A DNA stretch of 47,345 bases, taken from NCBI GenBank assembly GCA_052170475.1, contig JBQNAL010000015.1, positions 1 to 47,345 of the forward strand, read 5' to 3'. The DNA comes from CAJPQU01 sp052170475 (GTDB lineage: Bacteria; Bacillota; Negativicutes; Selenomonadales; Selenomonadaceae). The position numbers and the translations under genes were made by a program. Each line of letters starts with the position of its first letter. Position 1 is the first letter of the stretch. Under the pieces are notes generated by a model, which did not search any database, was not told the origin of the DNA, and was given only the letters and a program-made list of their open reading frames with translations. Below, in pieces: positions 1 to 8,103 of this stretch.

Positions 1-140
1 GGTTTTTCTTCCTTCTCCTTGGTGGGATCCACTAAGTGGATCAAACGAATCATGAAGCTCAAGCCAATCAGCACCGCGAACACGATGGACATGTTGATCA
101 GCATGATGATCAAAGGATTCGTCGTTACCGGTTGATGCAT
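1..140 (-). CDS. OadG-family small subunit of a sodium-pumping decarboxylase, copy A (partial)
   Basis: The gene runs off the left edge of the window. The visible 46 residues hold one hydrophobic segment (about residues 9-30) followed by the basic stretch RLIHLVDPTKEK, as in the N-terminus of OadG/MmdD/GcdD-type subunits. In that family this single-span protein assembles biotin-dependent oxaloacetate, methylmalonyl-CoA or glutaconyl-CoA decarboxylases that pump sodium. From residue 4 to 43 the protein is identical to copy B just upstream; here it continues past TKEK into more charged residues, so it may be a longer version. GAGGTG precedes the ATG by 7 nt. Family by recognition; which decarboxylase it serves cannot be told because the neighbours lie outside the window. 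Confidence 0.7.
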   Translation of the reverse strand, partial: MHQPVTTNPLIIMLINMSIVFAVLIGLSFMIRLIHLVDPTKEKEEK

Positions 141-169
141 CAACAATCACCTCGTTCTCTTTCCTGAAC

Positions 170-301
170 TTACTTTTCTTTCGTCGGGTCAACTAAATGG
201 ATCAAACGAATCATAAAGCTCAAACCGATCAGCACCGCGAACACGATGGACATGTTGATCAGCATGATGATCAAAGGATTCGTCGTCACCGGATGTCCCA
301 T
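170..301 (-). CDS. OadG-like 43-residue membrane peptide, copy B
   Basis: This is a complete 43-codon gene with a very strong purine-rich ribosome site (GGGAGGGGAGGGAGCTGA directly before ATG). It encodes one transmembrane segment and the motif RLIHLVDPTKEK, then stops, so it corresponds only to the N-terminal anchor of OadG-type decarboxylase subunits and lacks the usual Pro/Ala-rich extension. The next gene downstream (1-140) encodes the same 40-residue core. The two DNA copies differ at 11 codons in that core and every difference is synonymous, which argues that the peptide is translated and under selection. It probably opens the decarboxylase operon. The exact enzyme is unknown. Confidence 0.65.
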   Translation of the reverse strand: MGHPVTTNPLIIMLINMSIVFAVLIGLSFMIRLIHLVDPTKEK

Positions 302-523
302 TCAGCTCCCTCCCCTCCCATCCGCACCCGAATTTACTGGCACGGGAATCATCAAAACCGCGCCCGCCCCATCTTGTTGCAACACAGTTTCGATGTCGCC
401 GCTTCTGCCGCTGCGAAATATTCCAAACCAGCATTTCTTTTCGCAGCAAACGTCAACGGCCAATCCTCTTCTACGGTGCATTGGAACTCACAACGATACT
501 GTCCCGCCGCACTCTGCCCTCAA

Positions 524-550
524 TTTATACCATTTCGCCATTTATGTCAA
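524..550 (-). promoter_or_regulatory. Sigma-70-type promoter candidate for the OadG-like genes
   Basis: On the minus strand TTGACA (550-545) is followed after 15 bp by TATAAA (529-524). The -35 is perfect; the spacer is short. It lies in the only AT-rich patch of the region and points at copy B. Confidence 0.4.
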
Positions 551-604
551 TCTTTTTATTTTGTAGTCGCCAAACCGCCCTGCACATGCTATGAACGCCA
601 AGCG

Positions 605-613
605 ATTGTAGCA
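605..613 (-). promoter_or_regulatory. Extended -10 promoter candidate
   Basis: TGCTACAAT on the minus strand has the extended -10 form TGnTAnAAT but no good -35. The direct repeats lie just upstream, where an activator or repressor of this promoter would bind. Confidence 0.35.
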
Positions 614-622
614 CGAATCAAA

Positions 623-680
623 ATTCCCATATCGGGATATATCGCCTCTGTGCAAAAGATTCCCATATCGGCATATATCG
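623..680. repeat. Two 22-bp direct repeats, possible operator pair
   Basis: ATTCCCATATCGG(G/C)ATATATCG occurs at 623-644 and again at 659-680 with a single mismatch, 36 bp from start to start. The core TCCCATATCGGGA of the first copy is itself a dyad (TCCC...GGGA). Position just upstream of a promoter suggests regulator binding sites; the regulator is unknown. Confidence 0.6.
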
Positions 681-684
681 AGCG

Positions 685-717
685 CAAAAAAGCCCCGTCG
701 TTTCCGACGGGGCTGAA
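685..717 (-). terminator. Rho-independent terminator after glmM
   Basis: On the minus strand AGCCCCGTC-GGAAAC-GACGGGGCT is followed by TTTTTT, starting a few bases after the glmM stop codon. Confidence 0.9.
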
Positions 718-719
718 CA

Positions 720-2078
720 TTAACCGAGTTCTTGTTTTACGACGTCAGCGATGCGATGGCAGAGCGCATCGAGTTGCTCAGGATCCGATCCCTCCGCCAT
801 CACGCGGATGAGGGGTTCCGTTCCCGACGGACGCACGAGGATGCGCCCCTTCTCCCCTAGCGCCGCCTCACCCGCGCGAATGGCTTCCTGAATCGCCGCA
901 TTTTCCTCCCAACCTTCTTTCGAGGAAACCACGACGTTCAGCAAAAGCTGGGGATAGCTGACCATGAGGGCGTTCAGCGCCGAGGCCGGTTGATCGCTGC
1001 CCATGAGCGCCTGCAGTACTTGAAGCGCCGTCACCGCGCCATCGCCGGTAGTCGCAAAATCGGTGAAGATAATGTGTCCCGATTGCTCTCCCCCCAAGGC
1101 GTACCCATGGGAGAGCATATTTTCTAAAACGTAGCGATCCCCCACCTTGGTAATTTCCACATGGATGCCAGCCGCCTTCAGCGCTTGGTGGAAGCCAATG
1201 TTTGCCATCACGGTGGTGACGATGGTGTCCTTGGGGAGACGCCCCCTCTTTTTCATGTCAAGGCCGCAGAGAACGAGGATGTGATCCCCGTCCATGAGGT
1301 CGCCCTTCTCATCGATGCACAGGCAGCGATCCGCGTCCCCGTCGAGTGCAATACCGATGTCCGCCTGATAGCGCAGTACAGTTTGCCGCAGGGAGTCCAA
1401 ATGCGTGGAGCCACAGTTGTCATTGATGTTCGTCCCATAGGGCGCCGCATGGATCACGGTGAGATCGGCACCCAATTCGCGCAAAACCGTAGGCATGACC
1501 TCATAGGACGCCCCATTAGCGCAATCCAAGACCACCCGCAGACCGTCCAGACGCGTATCAATCGTGGACTTCACGAAATCGATGTAGCGCCGCTGCAAAT
1601 CTCGGCGCACTTCTACGGTCCCCACGCCGCCCCGATGTGCCCGGTACAGATCATCTTCCAATCTCATGCGTTGGATCAATCCCTCGATCTCGTCCTCCAC
1701 CGGATCAGGCAGCTTATACCCATCTCCGCCAAAAAGTTTAAGCCCGTTATCGTAGAAGGGATTGTGGGAGGCAGAGACCACGATGCCCGCTTGGAACCCC
1801 ATCGCTTTCGTCAAATGGGCGATGCCCGGCGTTGGGATGATGCCTGCTAAGACCGCCTGCCCCCCCGCCGAGCATATCCCAGCGGACAGCGCGGCCTCAA
1901 ACATCGTCCCCGAGATGCGGGTGTCCCGCCCGATGAGAATGGCAGGGACTTCCCCTTCACCGCGCGTTTCTTCGCCGAAATAGAGCGCGGTCGCCCGACC
2001 CAACCGATAGGCCAATTCCGGTGTCAGTTCGAGGTTCGCCTCCCCCCGGATGCCGTCGGTGCCAAAAAGTCTCGCCAT
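720..2078 (-). CDS. glmM: Phosphoglucosamine mutase
   Basis: Converts glucosamine-6-phosphate to glucosamine-1-phosphate for UDP-GlcNAc, feeding peptidoglycan and lipopolysaccharide. The 452-residue length is normal. The start MARLFGTDGIRG is typical, the phosphoserine loop VSASHNP (Ser about 104) is intact, the metal loop DGDADR lies near residue 245, and the sugar-phosphate loop RPSGTEPLIRV is near the C-terminus. AGGGGAGG precedes the ATG. It is last in the operon cdaA-cdaR-FAD dehydrogenase-glmM. In other Firmicutes GlmM binds and restrains CdaA, so co-transcription with cdaA matches a known functional link. Confidence 0.97.
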   Translation of the reverse strand: MARLFGTDGIRGEANLELTPELAYRLGRATALYFGEETRGEGEVPAILIGRDTRISGTMFEAALSAGICSAGGQAVLAGIIPTPGIAHLTKAMGFQAGIVVSASHNPFYDNGLKLFGGDGYKLPDPVEDEIEGLIQRMRLEDDLYRAHRGGVGTVEVRRDLQRRYIDFVKSTIDTRLDGLRVVLDCANGASYEVMPTVLRELGADLTVIHAAPYGTNINDNCGSTHLDSLRQTVLRYQADIGIALDGDADRCLCIDEKGDLMDGDHILVLCGLDMKKRGRLPKDTIVTTVMANIGFHQALKAAGIHVEITKVGDRYVLENMLSHGYALGGEQSGHIIFTDFATTGDGAVTALQVLQALMGSDQPASALNALMVSYPQLLLNVVVSSKEGWEENAAIQEAIRAGEAALGEKGRILVRPSGTEPLIRVMAEGSDPEQLDALCHRIADVVKQELG

Positions 2079-2109
2079 ATGTGTTCCTCCCCTGTTGTCC
2101 TGATGAGAA

Positions 2110-3732
2110 CTATTCTAGTACAGTATGACCGATTTTCGCCAAAAAGGCAAGGGCGGCGCGCAGCCCATCCACGGCAGCGCTCATGATGCCCCCGGCATAG
2201 CCGGCGCCTTCGCCCATGGGAAAAAGCCCCGGCGTGCACACTGCGGCAAACGTCGCCGGATCGCGCAGGATACGATACGGCGACGAGGAGCGCATCTCCA
2301 CCCCCGTCAAGGGCGCGCCAGCGTCGGAAAATCTTGGTATCCTCGCCCCAAAGACCGGCAGCGCATGGGCCAGGGTAAGCGCCACAAAATCCGGCAAAGC
2401 GTTTCGCAAATTGGCAGGCACCACCCCCGGTTGATAGGTCGGCGTAACCAAAAAGTCTCGGCTCCCCGTCCTTCCCGTGAGAAAATCGCCCACCGTCTGC
2501 ACGGGGGCGCAATAATCCGCCCCCCCGAGCTGAAAGGCCAGCGCCTCATAGCGCCGCTGAAAGGCAATGCCCCCCTCCACGGTTCCGCCGAAATCCTCCG
2601 GCGCCACCGTGACCAAGAGCGCCGCATTGGCCACCCCAGAATCTCGCCGGTAAAGGCTCATCCCGTTCGTGGTGAGATGGCCGCGCTCGGAGGCCGCCGC
2701 CACCACCTGCCCCCCGGGACACATGCAGAACGAATACGCGCCCCGCCCCGTCGCCGTATCCTGAAACGTCAGCGCGTAGTCCGCTGCCGAAAGCAGCGGA
2801 TGTCCAGCATCCACGCCATACTGCGCCTGATCGATAAGGCCTTGCGGATGCTCGATCCGAAGCCCCACGGAAAAAGCCTTCGGCGCCATCGCGATGCCAC
2901 GCGCCAAAAGCATCTGACACGTATCCCGCGCCGAATGGCCGATGCCCAAGAAAACCGCTTCCGTCCCGATGCGCACATCATCATTGACCACCACAGACGA
3001 GACGCCATCTGCGCCTAATTCGATGTCGGTCACCTGCGCCCCAAAGCGCACTTCACCGCCAGCGGAGAGAATCTCCTGCCGAAGCTGCCGGACGATCCCC
3101 CGCAGGCGGTCTGTCCCCAAATGGGGTTTATGGAGATAGCGTATTTCTTCCGGTGCGCCAGCGGCAATAAACGCCTCGAGGACGTCGGCGGTATGGGGAT
3201 CGCTGCTTCGGCTCGTGAGCTTCCCGTCAGAAAACGTCCCCGCGCCCCCTTCCCCAAATTGCACATTGGTCGAAGGATCGAAGGCGCCGCCTTGCCAGAA
3301 CCTTTCCACCGCTTCCCGGCGCGTGTCCACATCCGCGCCCCGCTCCAAAACGAGGGGGGAAAGCCCCGCCCGCGCCAAGACGAGTGCCGCCATCATCCCG
3401 GCGGGGCCAAACCCGACCACCACGGGGCGCAAGGCGCGGCCTTCCCCTCGCCGCAGGATTTCCCAAAGGGGCTGTCTCTGCGCCGGTGCCGCCACGACGT
3501 CCCGATCTCGGGAAAATCTCTCCAAAATCTTCCCCTCGCGCCCGGCGATCTTCACATCGACCGTATAGACAAAGCAGAGAGGCGCCCCGCGGTAGCGACG
3601 CGCGTCCACCGCCTTATGCACGAGCCGCACCGATTCCACGTCGGAGAGCGAAACGCGCAGGCGCCGTGCCGCTAATTTCTCTATGGTCGCCGTTTCCTCT
3701 AAGGGAACCTTGAGCCGCTGAATGCGTATCAC
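2110..3732 (-). CDS. FAD-dependent dehydrogenase (NAD(P)/FAD oxidoreductase family)
   Basis: A 540-residue flavoprotein. A small N-terminal domain (about 1-90) is followed by a dinucleotide-binding glycine motif, VVGFGPAGMMAALVLARAGL with ERG after it (about 105-130). Later come FGEGGAGTFSDGKL and a C-terminal GEGAGYAGGIMSAAVDG, both typical of uncharacterised FAD-dependent dehydrogenases (COG2509-like). The substrate is unknown. The start is GTG with GAGAGAGG four bases upstream. The gap to cdaR is 31 bp and to glmM 31 bp, so it is an insertion inside the usual cdaA-cdaR-glmM operon. The family is certain; a role in cell-wall or cyclic-di-AMP biology is only suggested by position. Confidence 0.85.
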   Translation of the reverse strand: MIRIQRLKVPLEETATIEKLAARRLRVSLSDVESVRLVHKAVDARRYRGAPLCFVYTVDVKIAGREGKILERFSRDRDVVAAPAQRQPLWEILRRGEGRALRPVVVGFGPAGMMAALVLARAGLSPLVLERGADVDTRREAVERFWQGGAFDPSTNVQFGEGGAGTFSDGKLTSRSSDPHTADVLEAFIAAGAPEEIRYLHKPHLGTDRLRGIVRQLRQEILSAGGEVRFGAQVTDIELGADGVSSVVVNDDVRIGTEAVFLGIGHSARDTCQMLLARGIAMAPKAFSVGLRIEHPQGLIDQAQYGVDAGHPLLSAADYALTFQDTATGRGAYSFCMCPGGQVVAAASERGHLTTNGMSLYRRDSGVANAALLVTVAPEDFGGTVEGGIAFQRRYEALAFQLGGADYCAPVQTVGDFLTGRTGSRDFLVTPTYQPGVVPANLRNALPDFVALTLAHALPVFGARIPRFSDAGAPLTGVEMRSSSPYRILRDPATFAAVCTPGLFPMGEGAGYAGGIMSAAVDGLRAALAFLAKIGHTVLE

Positions 3733-3763
3733 GAAACCTCTCTCCCCCGTCCAACGTCTCCCT

Positions 3764-4696
3764 CTATCTTCGCGCGATGGAAACCATCACATTCACCGAC
3801 CGATTCGGCGCCGTGACCCCTTCCGGCAGCACGAGACTGACGGTTCGCCGCAGCGGTGCGGTCGCCCCTGTGAGGGTGATCGGCGCAGTTTCCAAGCTGC
3901 TGATCTTGTCCAGCGCAGCCGCGTCCCCGGCAATTTCCAGCCGTGCCGGCTCGGCGCGGCTTTCCGTGACGGCGTACCCCTCCGCCGGCGTCCCCTCAAA
4001 GATCGGTTTAATCTCCACGACCTTCTTTGAGAGTCCGCGCGCCATCTGGACGTGAATGGAAATCTCCTCCGGCTCCATCGTCACCTCCGATACAGCGCGG
4101 CCATCCGCATCCACCGCCGACAAGGGAACACGCACATCAAAATCCGCCATGCGATCCCCGCCAAGCGGGACATAGCCCAAAACCTGTGCCACCGAATCCA
4201 CGGCCGTTTCTGCGCCGTCAAGGAAAACATGCGTCGCGTCCGGCGTCATCCGGGAGACAGTAAAGCCCGCCCCCACCGACCCCGTGGAGATGAGGTGAAT
4301 CGACTGGCGTTTGTGAACCAAGGGATCGATGAACACATCGACGTATTCCGGCTTTAGGCTCACCACCTCAAGCCCCGGGGGCAAAAGCGCCTGTACTGCC
4401 AAATGATGCGTGCCTGCCTCTTTATCGCTCAGATCCAAAACCGCTTTGATTTCCTCTCGACGAATCGAGGCAAAAGCAGAGCGCGGCCCACGCAGTTTCA
4501 CCTTGATGTCCGAAGCGCTCGGCGTCACCTTGGCTCTCTCCGGCGCTCCGATGAAGGTCACCGGCACGGAAATGGTCGAATCCATCACCGGGTTTTGATC
4601 GCTCATCACAAAAAACCACAGCACCGTTGCCGCAAGGAGAGCGAACAACTTGACCACGAACTTATGGCGAAAGAGGTTCAATACGTCATCCATCAT
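3764..4696 (-). CDS. cdaR: YbbR-domain protein CdaR, regulator of diadenylate cyclase
   Basis: An N-terminal membrane anchor (about residues 14-32, FVVKLFALLAATVLWFFV) is followed by roughly 280 extracytoplasmic residues in repeated YbbR-like beta domains; similar VPVTFIGAPERAKVTPSASD-type units recur. In Bacillus and relatives CdaR interacts with CdaA at the membrane and tunes cyclic-di-AMP synthesis. The cdaA stop overlaps the start region (ATGATGG), so the two are translationally coupled. GGAGG lies upstream; ATG at 4696 and at 4693 are both possible, while a longer TTG start at 4708 would place the ribosome site inside the gene. Confidence 0.9.
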   Translation of the reverse strand: MMDDVLNLFRHKFVVKLFALLAATVLWFFVMSDQNPVMDSTISVPVTFIGAPERAKVTPSASDIKVKLRGPRSAFASIRREEIKAVLDLSDKEAGTHHLAVQALLPPGLEVVSLKPEYVDVFIDPLVHKRQSIHLISTGSVGAGFTVSRMTPDATHVFLDGAETAVDSVAQVLGYVPLGGDRMADFDVRVPLSAVDADGRAVSEVTMEPEEISIHVQMARGLSKKVVEIKPIFEGTPAEGYAVTESRAEPARLEIAGDAAALDKISSLETAPITLTGATAPLRRTVSLVLPEGVTAPNRSVNVMVSIARR

Positions 4697-5547
4697 TTCT
4701 GCCTCCAATTCGTGATCATATCCCGAATACTCACGGACTCAGGCGAAAAAATCGGCGTCAAGTAGGATTTGAGCTGGTCGGGCGTCAGGCGGCGCGTGAT
4801 GCGCCCCTCTTCCGCCACCGATACAATGCCCGTTTCCTCGCTCACCACCACAATCAGGGCGTCGCATTGCTCCGATAGGCCGAGCGCCGCCCGGTGGCGC
4901 GTCCCCAATTCCGAAGAGAGACGACGGTTCTCCGTGAGCGGGAGCAAACACCCCGCCGCCACGAGACGCTTGCCGCGCATGACCGCCGCACCGTCGTGAA
5001 GCGGCGTATTGGGAATAAAGACGTTCATGAGGAAATCCGCCGTCACTAGTCCGTCAATTTGGATGCCGGAGGCACATATATCGTTCAGCCCCATATTGCG
5101 CTCCACCACGATGAGCGCGCCGATCTTTTGTTCCGCCATCCGAAACACCGCCCGCGAAAGTTCGTTCACCAAGGAGCGCGCTTCTTCATCGTTCAAAAAC
5201 ACGGATCGGCCAAAAAATTTCCCCTGCCCCACATGTTCAAGCGTCCGCCTAAGCTCAGGCTGAAAGACGATGGGCAGCGCCAAGAAGAGGAGCGTGACGG
5301 TCTTTTGCAAAAGCCAAAAGATCACGTGCAGTTCCAGCCAGTTGCTCACCAAGGTCAGCCCCATGAGGATGATGAGCCCCTTCACCAAAGTAATGGCGCG
5401 CGTATTCTCCAACAGTTCATACATCTTATACAGGATGAGCGCCACCAATACAATGTCCAGCGCGTCCCGCAGTCCAATGGTCGAAATAAGCCCCCGGAGA
5501 CGTTCGGGCAGCGCTAAGGAAGATACCACTAACTCATGTACATCCAT
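4693..5547 (-). CDS. cdaA: Diadenylate cyclase CdaA (membrane-bound)
   Basis: Makes cyclic di-AMP from two ATP. Three predicted membrane segments fill about residues 30-100, followed by a DAC domain with the signature motifs DGA (LHDGAAVMRG, about residue 185) and RHR (GTRHRAALG, about 218). Length 284 is normal for CdaA (TIGR00159 type). The start was set at ATG 5547 because AAAGGAGGGG ends six bases before it; the longer frame begins at a GTG at 5553 inside that spacing. It leads the operon cdaA-cdaR-FAD dehydrogenase-glmM. Confidence 0.95.
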   Translation of the reverse strand: MDVHELVVSSLALPERLRGLISTIGLRDALDIVLVALILYKMYELLENTRAITLVKGLIILMGLTLVSNWLELHVIFWLLQKTVTLLFLALPIVFQPELRRTLEHVGQGKFFGRSVFLNDEEARSLVNELSRAVFRMAEQKIGALIVVERNMGLNDICASGIQIDGLVTADFLMNVFIPNTPLHDGAAVMRGKRLVAAGCLLPLTENRRLSSELGTRHRAALGLSEQCDALIVVVSEETGIVSVAEEGRITRRLTPDQLKSYLTPIFSPESVSIRDMITNWRQK

Positions 5548-5699
5548 CCACACCCCTCCTTTCCATCAAAAATCATCCGAAACGCCCCGCCCCTCGGCGA
5601 TGCTCCCTGCCCCATCGCACTGCGCGAGGCACGGGCAAAAGCGCTGCCCCTCCCCCCGAAAAGGAAGCGCGACGGTCTTCGCGCAGTCAGCGCAGCTAT

Positions 5700-7256
5700 T
5701 CAAGCGTTTGCTTCCTTCAAGCGCTTTCGTGCCAGCGGCAATTTCTCCAAAAGATCGCGCGCCACTAGCCCCTCCGCCTTTTCTTCCGCCGCCAAATCGC
5801 CCGCCGCACCGTGGAGGTAAACCCCCAAGAGCGCCGCTTCTTCCGGGGAGGCCGTCTGCTGCATCAATCCGGCGATGGCGCCAGAAAGGACATCCCCCGT
5901 CCCGGCAGTCGCCATCCCGGCGTTTCCCGTGGAGGTCAAAAAAACTTGCCCCGCTGGCAGTACGACAATGGTGCACTCGCTCTTGACGACCAAAATGGCC
6001 TGCCACTCCGCAGCGGCTTTTCGGCAAAGCGGCAAAAGATTCTCCCGCAGCGCGGGCACGGTAATCCCCAAGAGTGCCGCCATCTCCCCCAGATGTGGCG
6101 TCAAGACGCGCGGCGCGTCCATCGCTGCCAATTCTGCCGTATGTCCCACGAAGGCGTAGAGCGCATCCGCGTCAAGGATACAGGGCTTTTGCGCCGTTTT
6201 GACAAACGCGCGCACCAACGCGCCTGTCTCCATCGCACGTCCCAGCCCTGGCCCTATCAAAACGGCGTCATAGTCTGCCGCCAACTCCGTCAAAGGTGTC
6301 AAGGCTTTCTCCCCCAAAATCCCCGCCGCGCTCTCCGGCAAGGGCTCTGTCATGACCTCCGTCAGCTTCGCTGCCAATATCCCTTGCAGCCCCGCCGCGA
6401 CGGCTAACACCGCAATCCCCGCACCGACGCGCAGGATCGCGTCCGCCGAAAGCGCCGCTGCCCCCGTCATGCCGCGCGAGCCGGCCACCGCCAAAATGCG
6501 CCCGCAGGAGCCCTTATGCGCGTCCAGCGGACGGGGGCGCAGCATCTCCTTCGCCCGGCGCTGGTCTAAATATTCCTGCTGGATCGTCGCCTCGGCTAAG
6601 AGCGGCGGCGGCAAGCTGATGTCGTCCACCACCAGTCGCCCTACATGGGACGCGCCGGGGGCAAAGAACTGTCCCGTCTTTGGGAGGCCAAAGGTCACCG
6701 TCACCTCTGCATTGACCGCCACCGTCCCCGCTTGTCCCGTATCCGCGTCCACGCCGCTCGGCACATCGATGGCCACCACCGGACGGCCGGACGCATTCAC
6801 CAAAGAAATCAGCCGCGGCAACGGCTCGCGCAGCGCCCCTTTGAGCCCTATCCCCAAAAGACCATCCACCACACCGTCCGACAGGCGCAGGAGAATCCCC
6901 AGTTTTTCCCAGTCCCGCTCCGATTCCAGACGCTGCACAGGCAGCCCCAATCTTTGACAAATGCCGTAATGAAGCGTCGCAGCGGAGGACATTTTTTTCG
7001 TCTCCCCCACCAGCACCAGCTTGACGATGGCGCCCCGATTGAAGAGATGGCGCGCGGCGGCGAATGCGTCGCCGCCGTTATTCCCCGTTCCCGCAAAAAC
7101 GCAGATGGTACGCCCCGCCGCGCCCCCGAAAGATTCCGTCGCGACGTCCGCCACCGCCCGCCCTGCATTTTCCATGAGAATGACCTCTGGGATACCAAAC
7201 TGCTCCATCGCCAGCGCATCCATCCGGCGCATCTCCGCCGAAAACGCGATCTTCAT
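5700..7256 (-). CDS. nnrDE: Bifunctional NAD(P)HX epimerase / ADP-dependent NAD(P)HX dehydratase
   Basis: Repairs hydrated NADH and NADPH. The N-terminal YjeF_N epimerase domain (about 1-210) carries VFAGTGNNGGDAFAAARHL and DVPSGVDADTG. The C-terminal YjeF_C/carbohydrate-kinase-like dehydratase domain (about 220-518) carries the ATP/ADP-site motif GNAGMATAGTGDVLSGAIAG. Length 518 fits the fusion form. The start MKIAFSAEM was chosen because GGGAGGATG lies just upstream and the longer frame would add 38 residues foreign to the family. It ends 153 bp before cdaA on the same strand and could be transcribed with it. Confidence 0.93.
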   Translation of the reverse strand: MKIAFSAEMRRMDALAMEQFGIPEVILMENAGRAVADVATESFGGAAGRTICVFAGTGNNGGDAFAAARHLFNRGAIVKLVLVGETKKMSSAATLHYGICQRLGLPVQRLESERDWEKLGILLRLSDGVVDGLLGIGLKGALREPLPRLISLVNASGRPVVAIDVPSGVDADTGQAGTVAVNAEVTVTFGLPKTGQFFAPGASHVGRLVVDDISLPPPLLAEATIQQEYLDQRRAKEMLRPRPLDAHKGSCGRILAVAGSRGMTGAAALSADAILRVGAGIAVLAVAAGLQGILAAKLTEVMTEPLPESAAGILGEKALTPLTELAADYDAVLIGPGLGRAMETGALVRAFVKTAQKPCILDADALYAFVGHTAELAAMDAPRVLTPHLGEMAALLGITVPALRENLLPLCRKAAAEWQAILVVKSECTIVVLPAGQVFLTSTGNAGMATAGTGDVLSGAIAGLMQQTASPEEAALLGVYLHGAAGDLAAEEKAEGLVARDLLEKLPLARKRLKEANA

Positions 7257-7274
7257 CGCTTCATCCTCCCTCAT

Positions 7275-7307
7275 CGAAAAAAGAGGCTGCCGCCCGTGAC
7301 GACAACC
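7275..7307 (-). terminator. Terminator after motB
   Basis: On the minus strand GGTTGTCG-TCACGGG-CGGCAGCC pairs fully (two G-U pairs) and is followed by TCTTTTTT. It separates the mot operon from nnrDE, whose ribosome site begins only about 10 bp later. Confidence 0.65.
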
Positions 7308-7323
7308 CCCATCCTGCTTTTCG

Positions 7324-8100
7324 TTATCTTGCCACCAAGGTGCCTTCGGCCATCTGATAGGTACGCGCAATCAAGATCTCCACGCGGCGGTTCTGGGTAC
7401 GCCCTTCCTCCGTAGCGTTCGGCGCCGCCGGACGGTACTCACTGTATCCAATGGCACTGAACCGCGCCGGATTGAGCGCCGGATTCGCGGCGAACAGCGA
7501 CTTCATGAAATTCAGCGCCCGCGCCGAACTGAGTTCCCAGTTGGACGGGTACTGCGCCGTATTGATGGGGACATTATCCGTATGCCCGGAAATGATCACC
7601 CGCTGTGGGATAGCCCCCAAAAGCCCCGCTACCACAGGCCCTACCAGTTGTGACTCAGGCACCAATTCCGCCGAGCCGGAGGGGAAGAGCGCCTTCTCCT
7701 TAATCCGAATGAGAAGCCCGTCCTCCGTCATATTGGCCTGCAGATCCGTCTCCAAGTGATTCTCGCGGATATACTCATCCAATGTCTGTTGGAGTTGTTC
7801 CAGCGTCTGATTTTCTAGGATGTAAGCATTGGCTCCTTCCTCCATGGGACCGCTGCCCGTACCTGATGACGTAGATCCCGTCATTCCCGCCCCTGTGAGG
7901 AGCGATATGCCGCTCGACCCAACGCTGAACGCCTTGTGAAAAGCCTGCGCCAGCTCCGTCACTTTCTTATCGTCCGTCTGCGACATACAGAAAAGACAGA
8001 GAAAGAGCGCCAAGAGCAGCGTCATCAAATCCGAATAAGGTAAGAGCCAAGCCTCGCTGGCCTCTTCCTCATGCGGCGCACTATGTTTTTTCTTTGCCAT
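7324..8100 (-). CDS. motB: Flagellar motor stator protein MotB
   Basis: Stator subunit that anchors the MotA proton or sodium channel to peptidoglycan. One N-terminal membrane span (about 19-40) contains the essential ion-binding Asp in LLPYSDLMTLLLALFL. A linker follows, then a C-terminal OmpA-like peptidoglycan-binding domain with SGHTDNVPI and NWELSSARALNFMKSL. Length 258 is normal. motA lies 3 bp upstream on the same strand. Confidence 0.95.
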   Translation of the reverse strand: MAKKKHSAPHEEEASEAWLLPYSDLMTLLLALFLCLFCMSQTDDKKVTELAQAFHKAFSVGSSGISLLTGAGMTGSTSSGTGSGPMEEGANAYILENQTLEQLQQTLDEYIRENHLETDLQANMTEDGLLIRIKEKALFPSGSAELVPESQLVGPVVAGLLGAIPQRVIISGHTDNVPINTAQYPSNWELSSARALNFMKSLFAANPALNPARFSAIGYSEYRPAAPNATEEGRTQNRRVEILIARTYQMAEGTLVAR

Positions 8101-8103
8101 ACC

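Larger units (their letters stand above)
302..684. promoter_or_regulatory. Control region upstream of the OadG-like genes
   Basis: About 380 bp separate the glmM terminator from copy B. I see two minus-strand promoter candidates (entered separately), a pair of direct repeats at 623-680, and an untranslated leader of 200-300 nt. Open frames across 189-811 on both strands overlap each other and lack a ribosome site or a recognisable product. One short minus frame (481-302, 59 codons) ends in a TGA that abuts the ATG of copy B, but it has no good ribosome site and I do not call it a gene. Confidence 0.5.

Noticed and set aside
189..811. Overlapping open frames of 59-204 codons on both strands upstream of the OadG-like genes
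   Set aside because: They overlap each other and the promoter/repeat region, lack ribosome sites and encode basic low-complexity sequence with no family resemblance.
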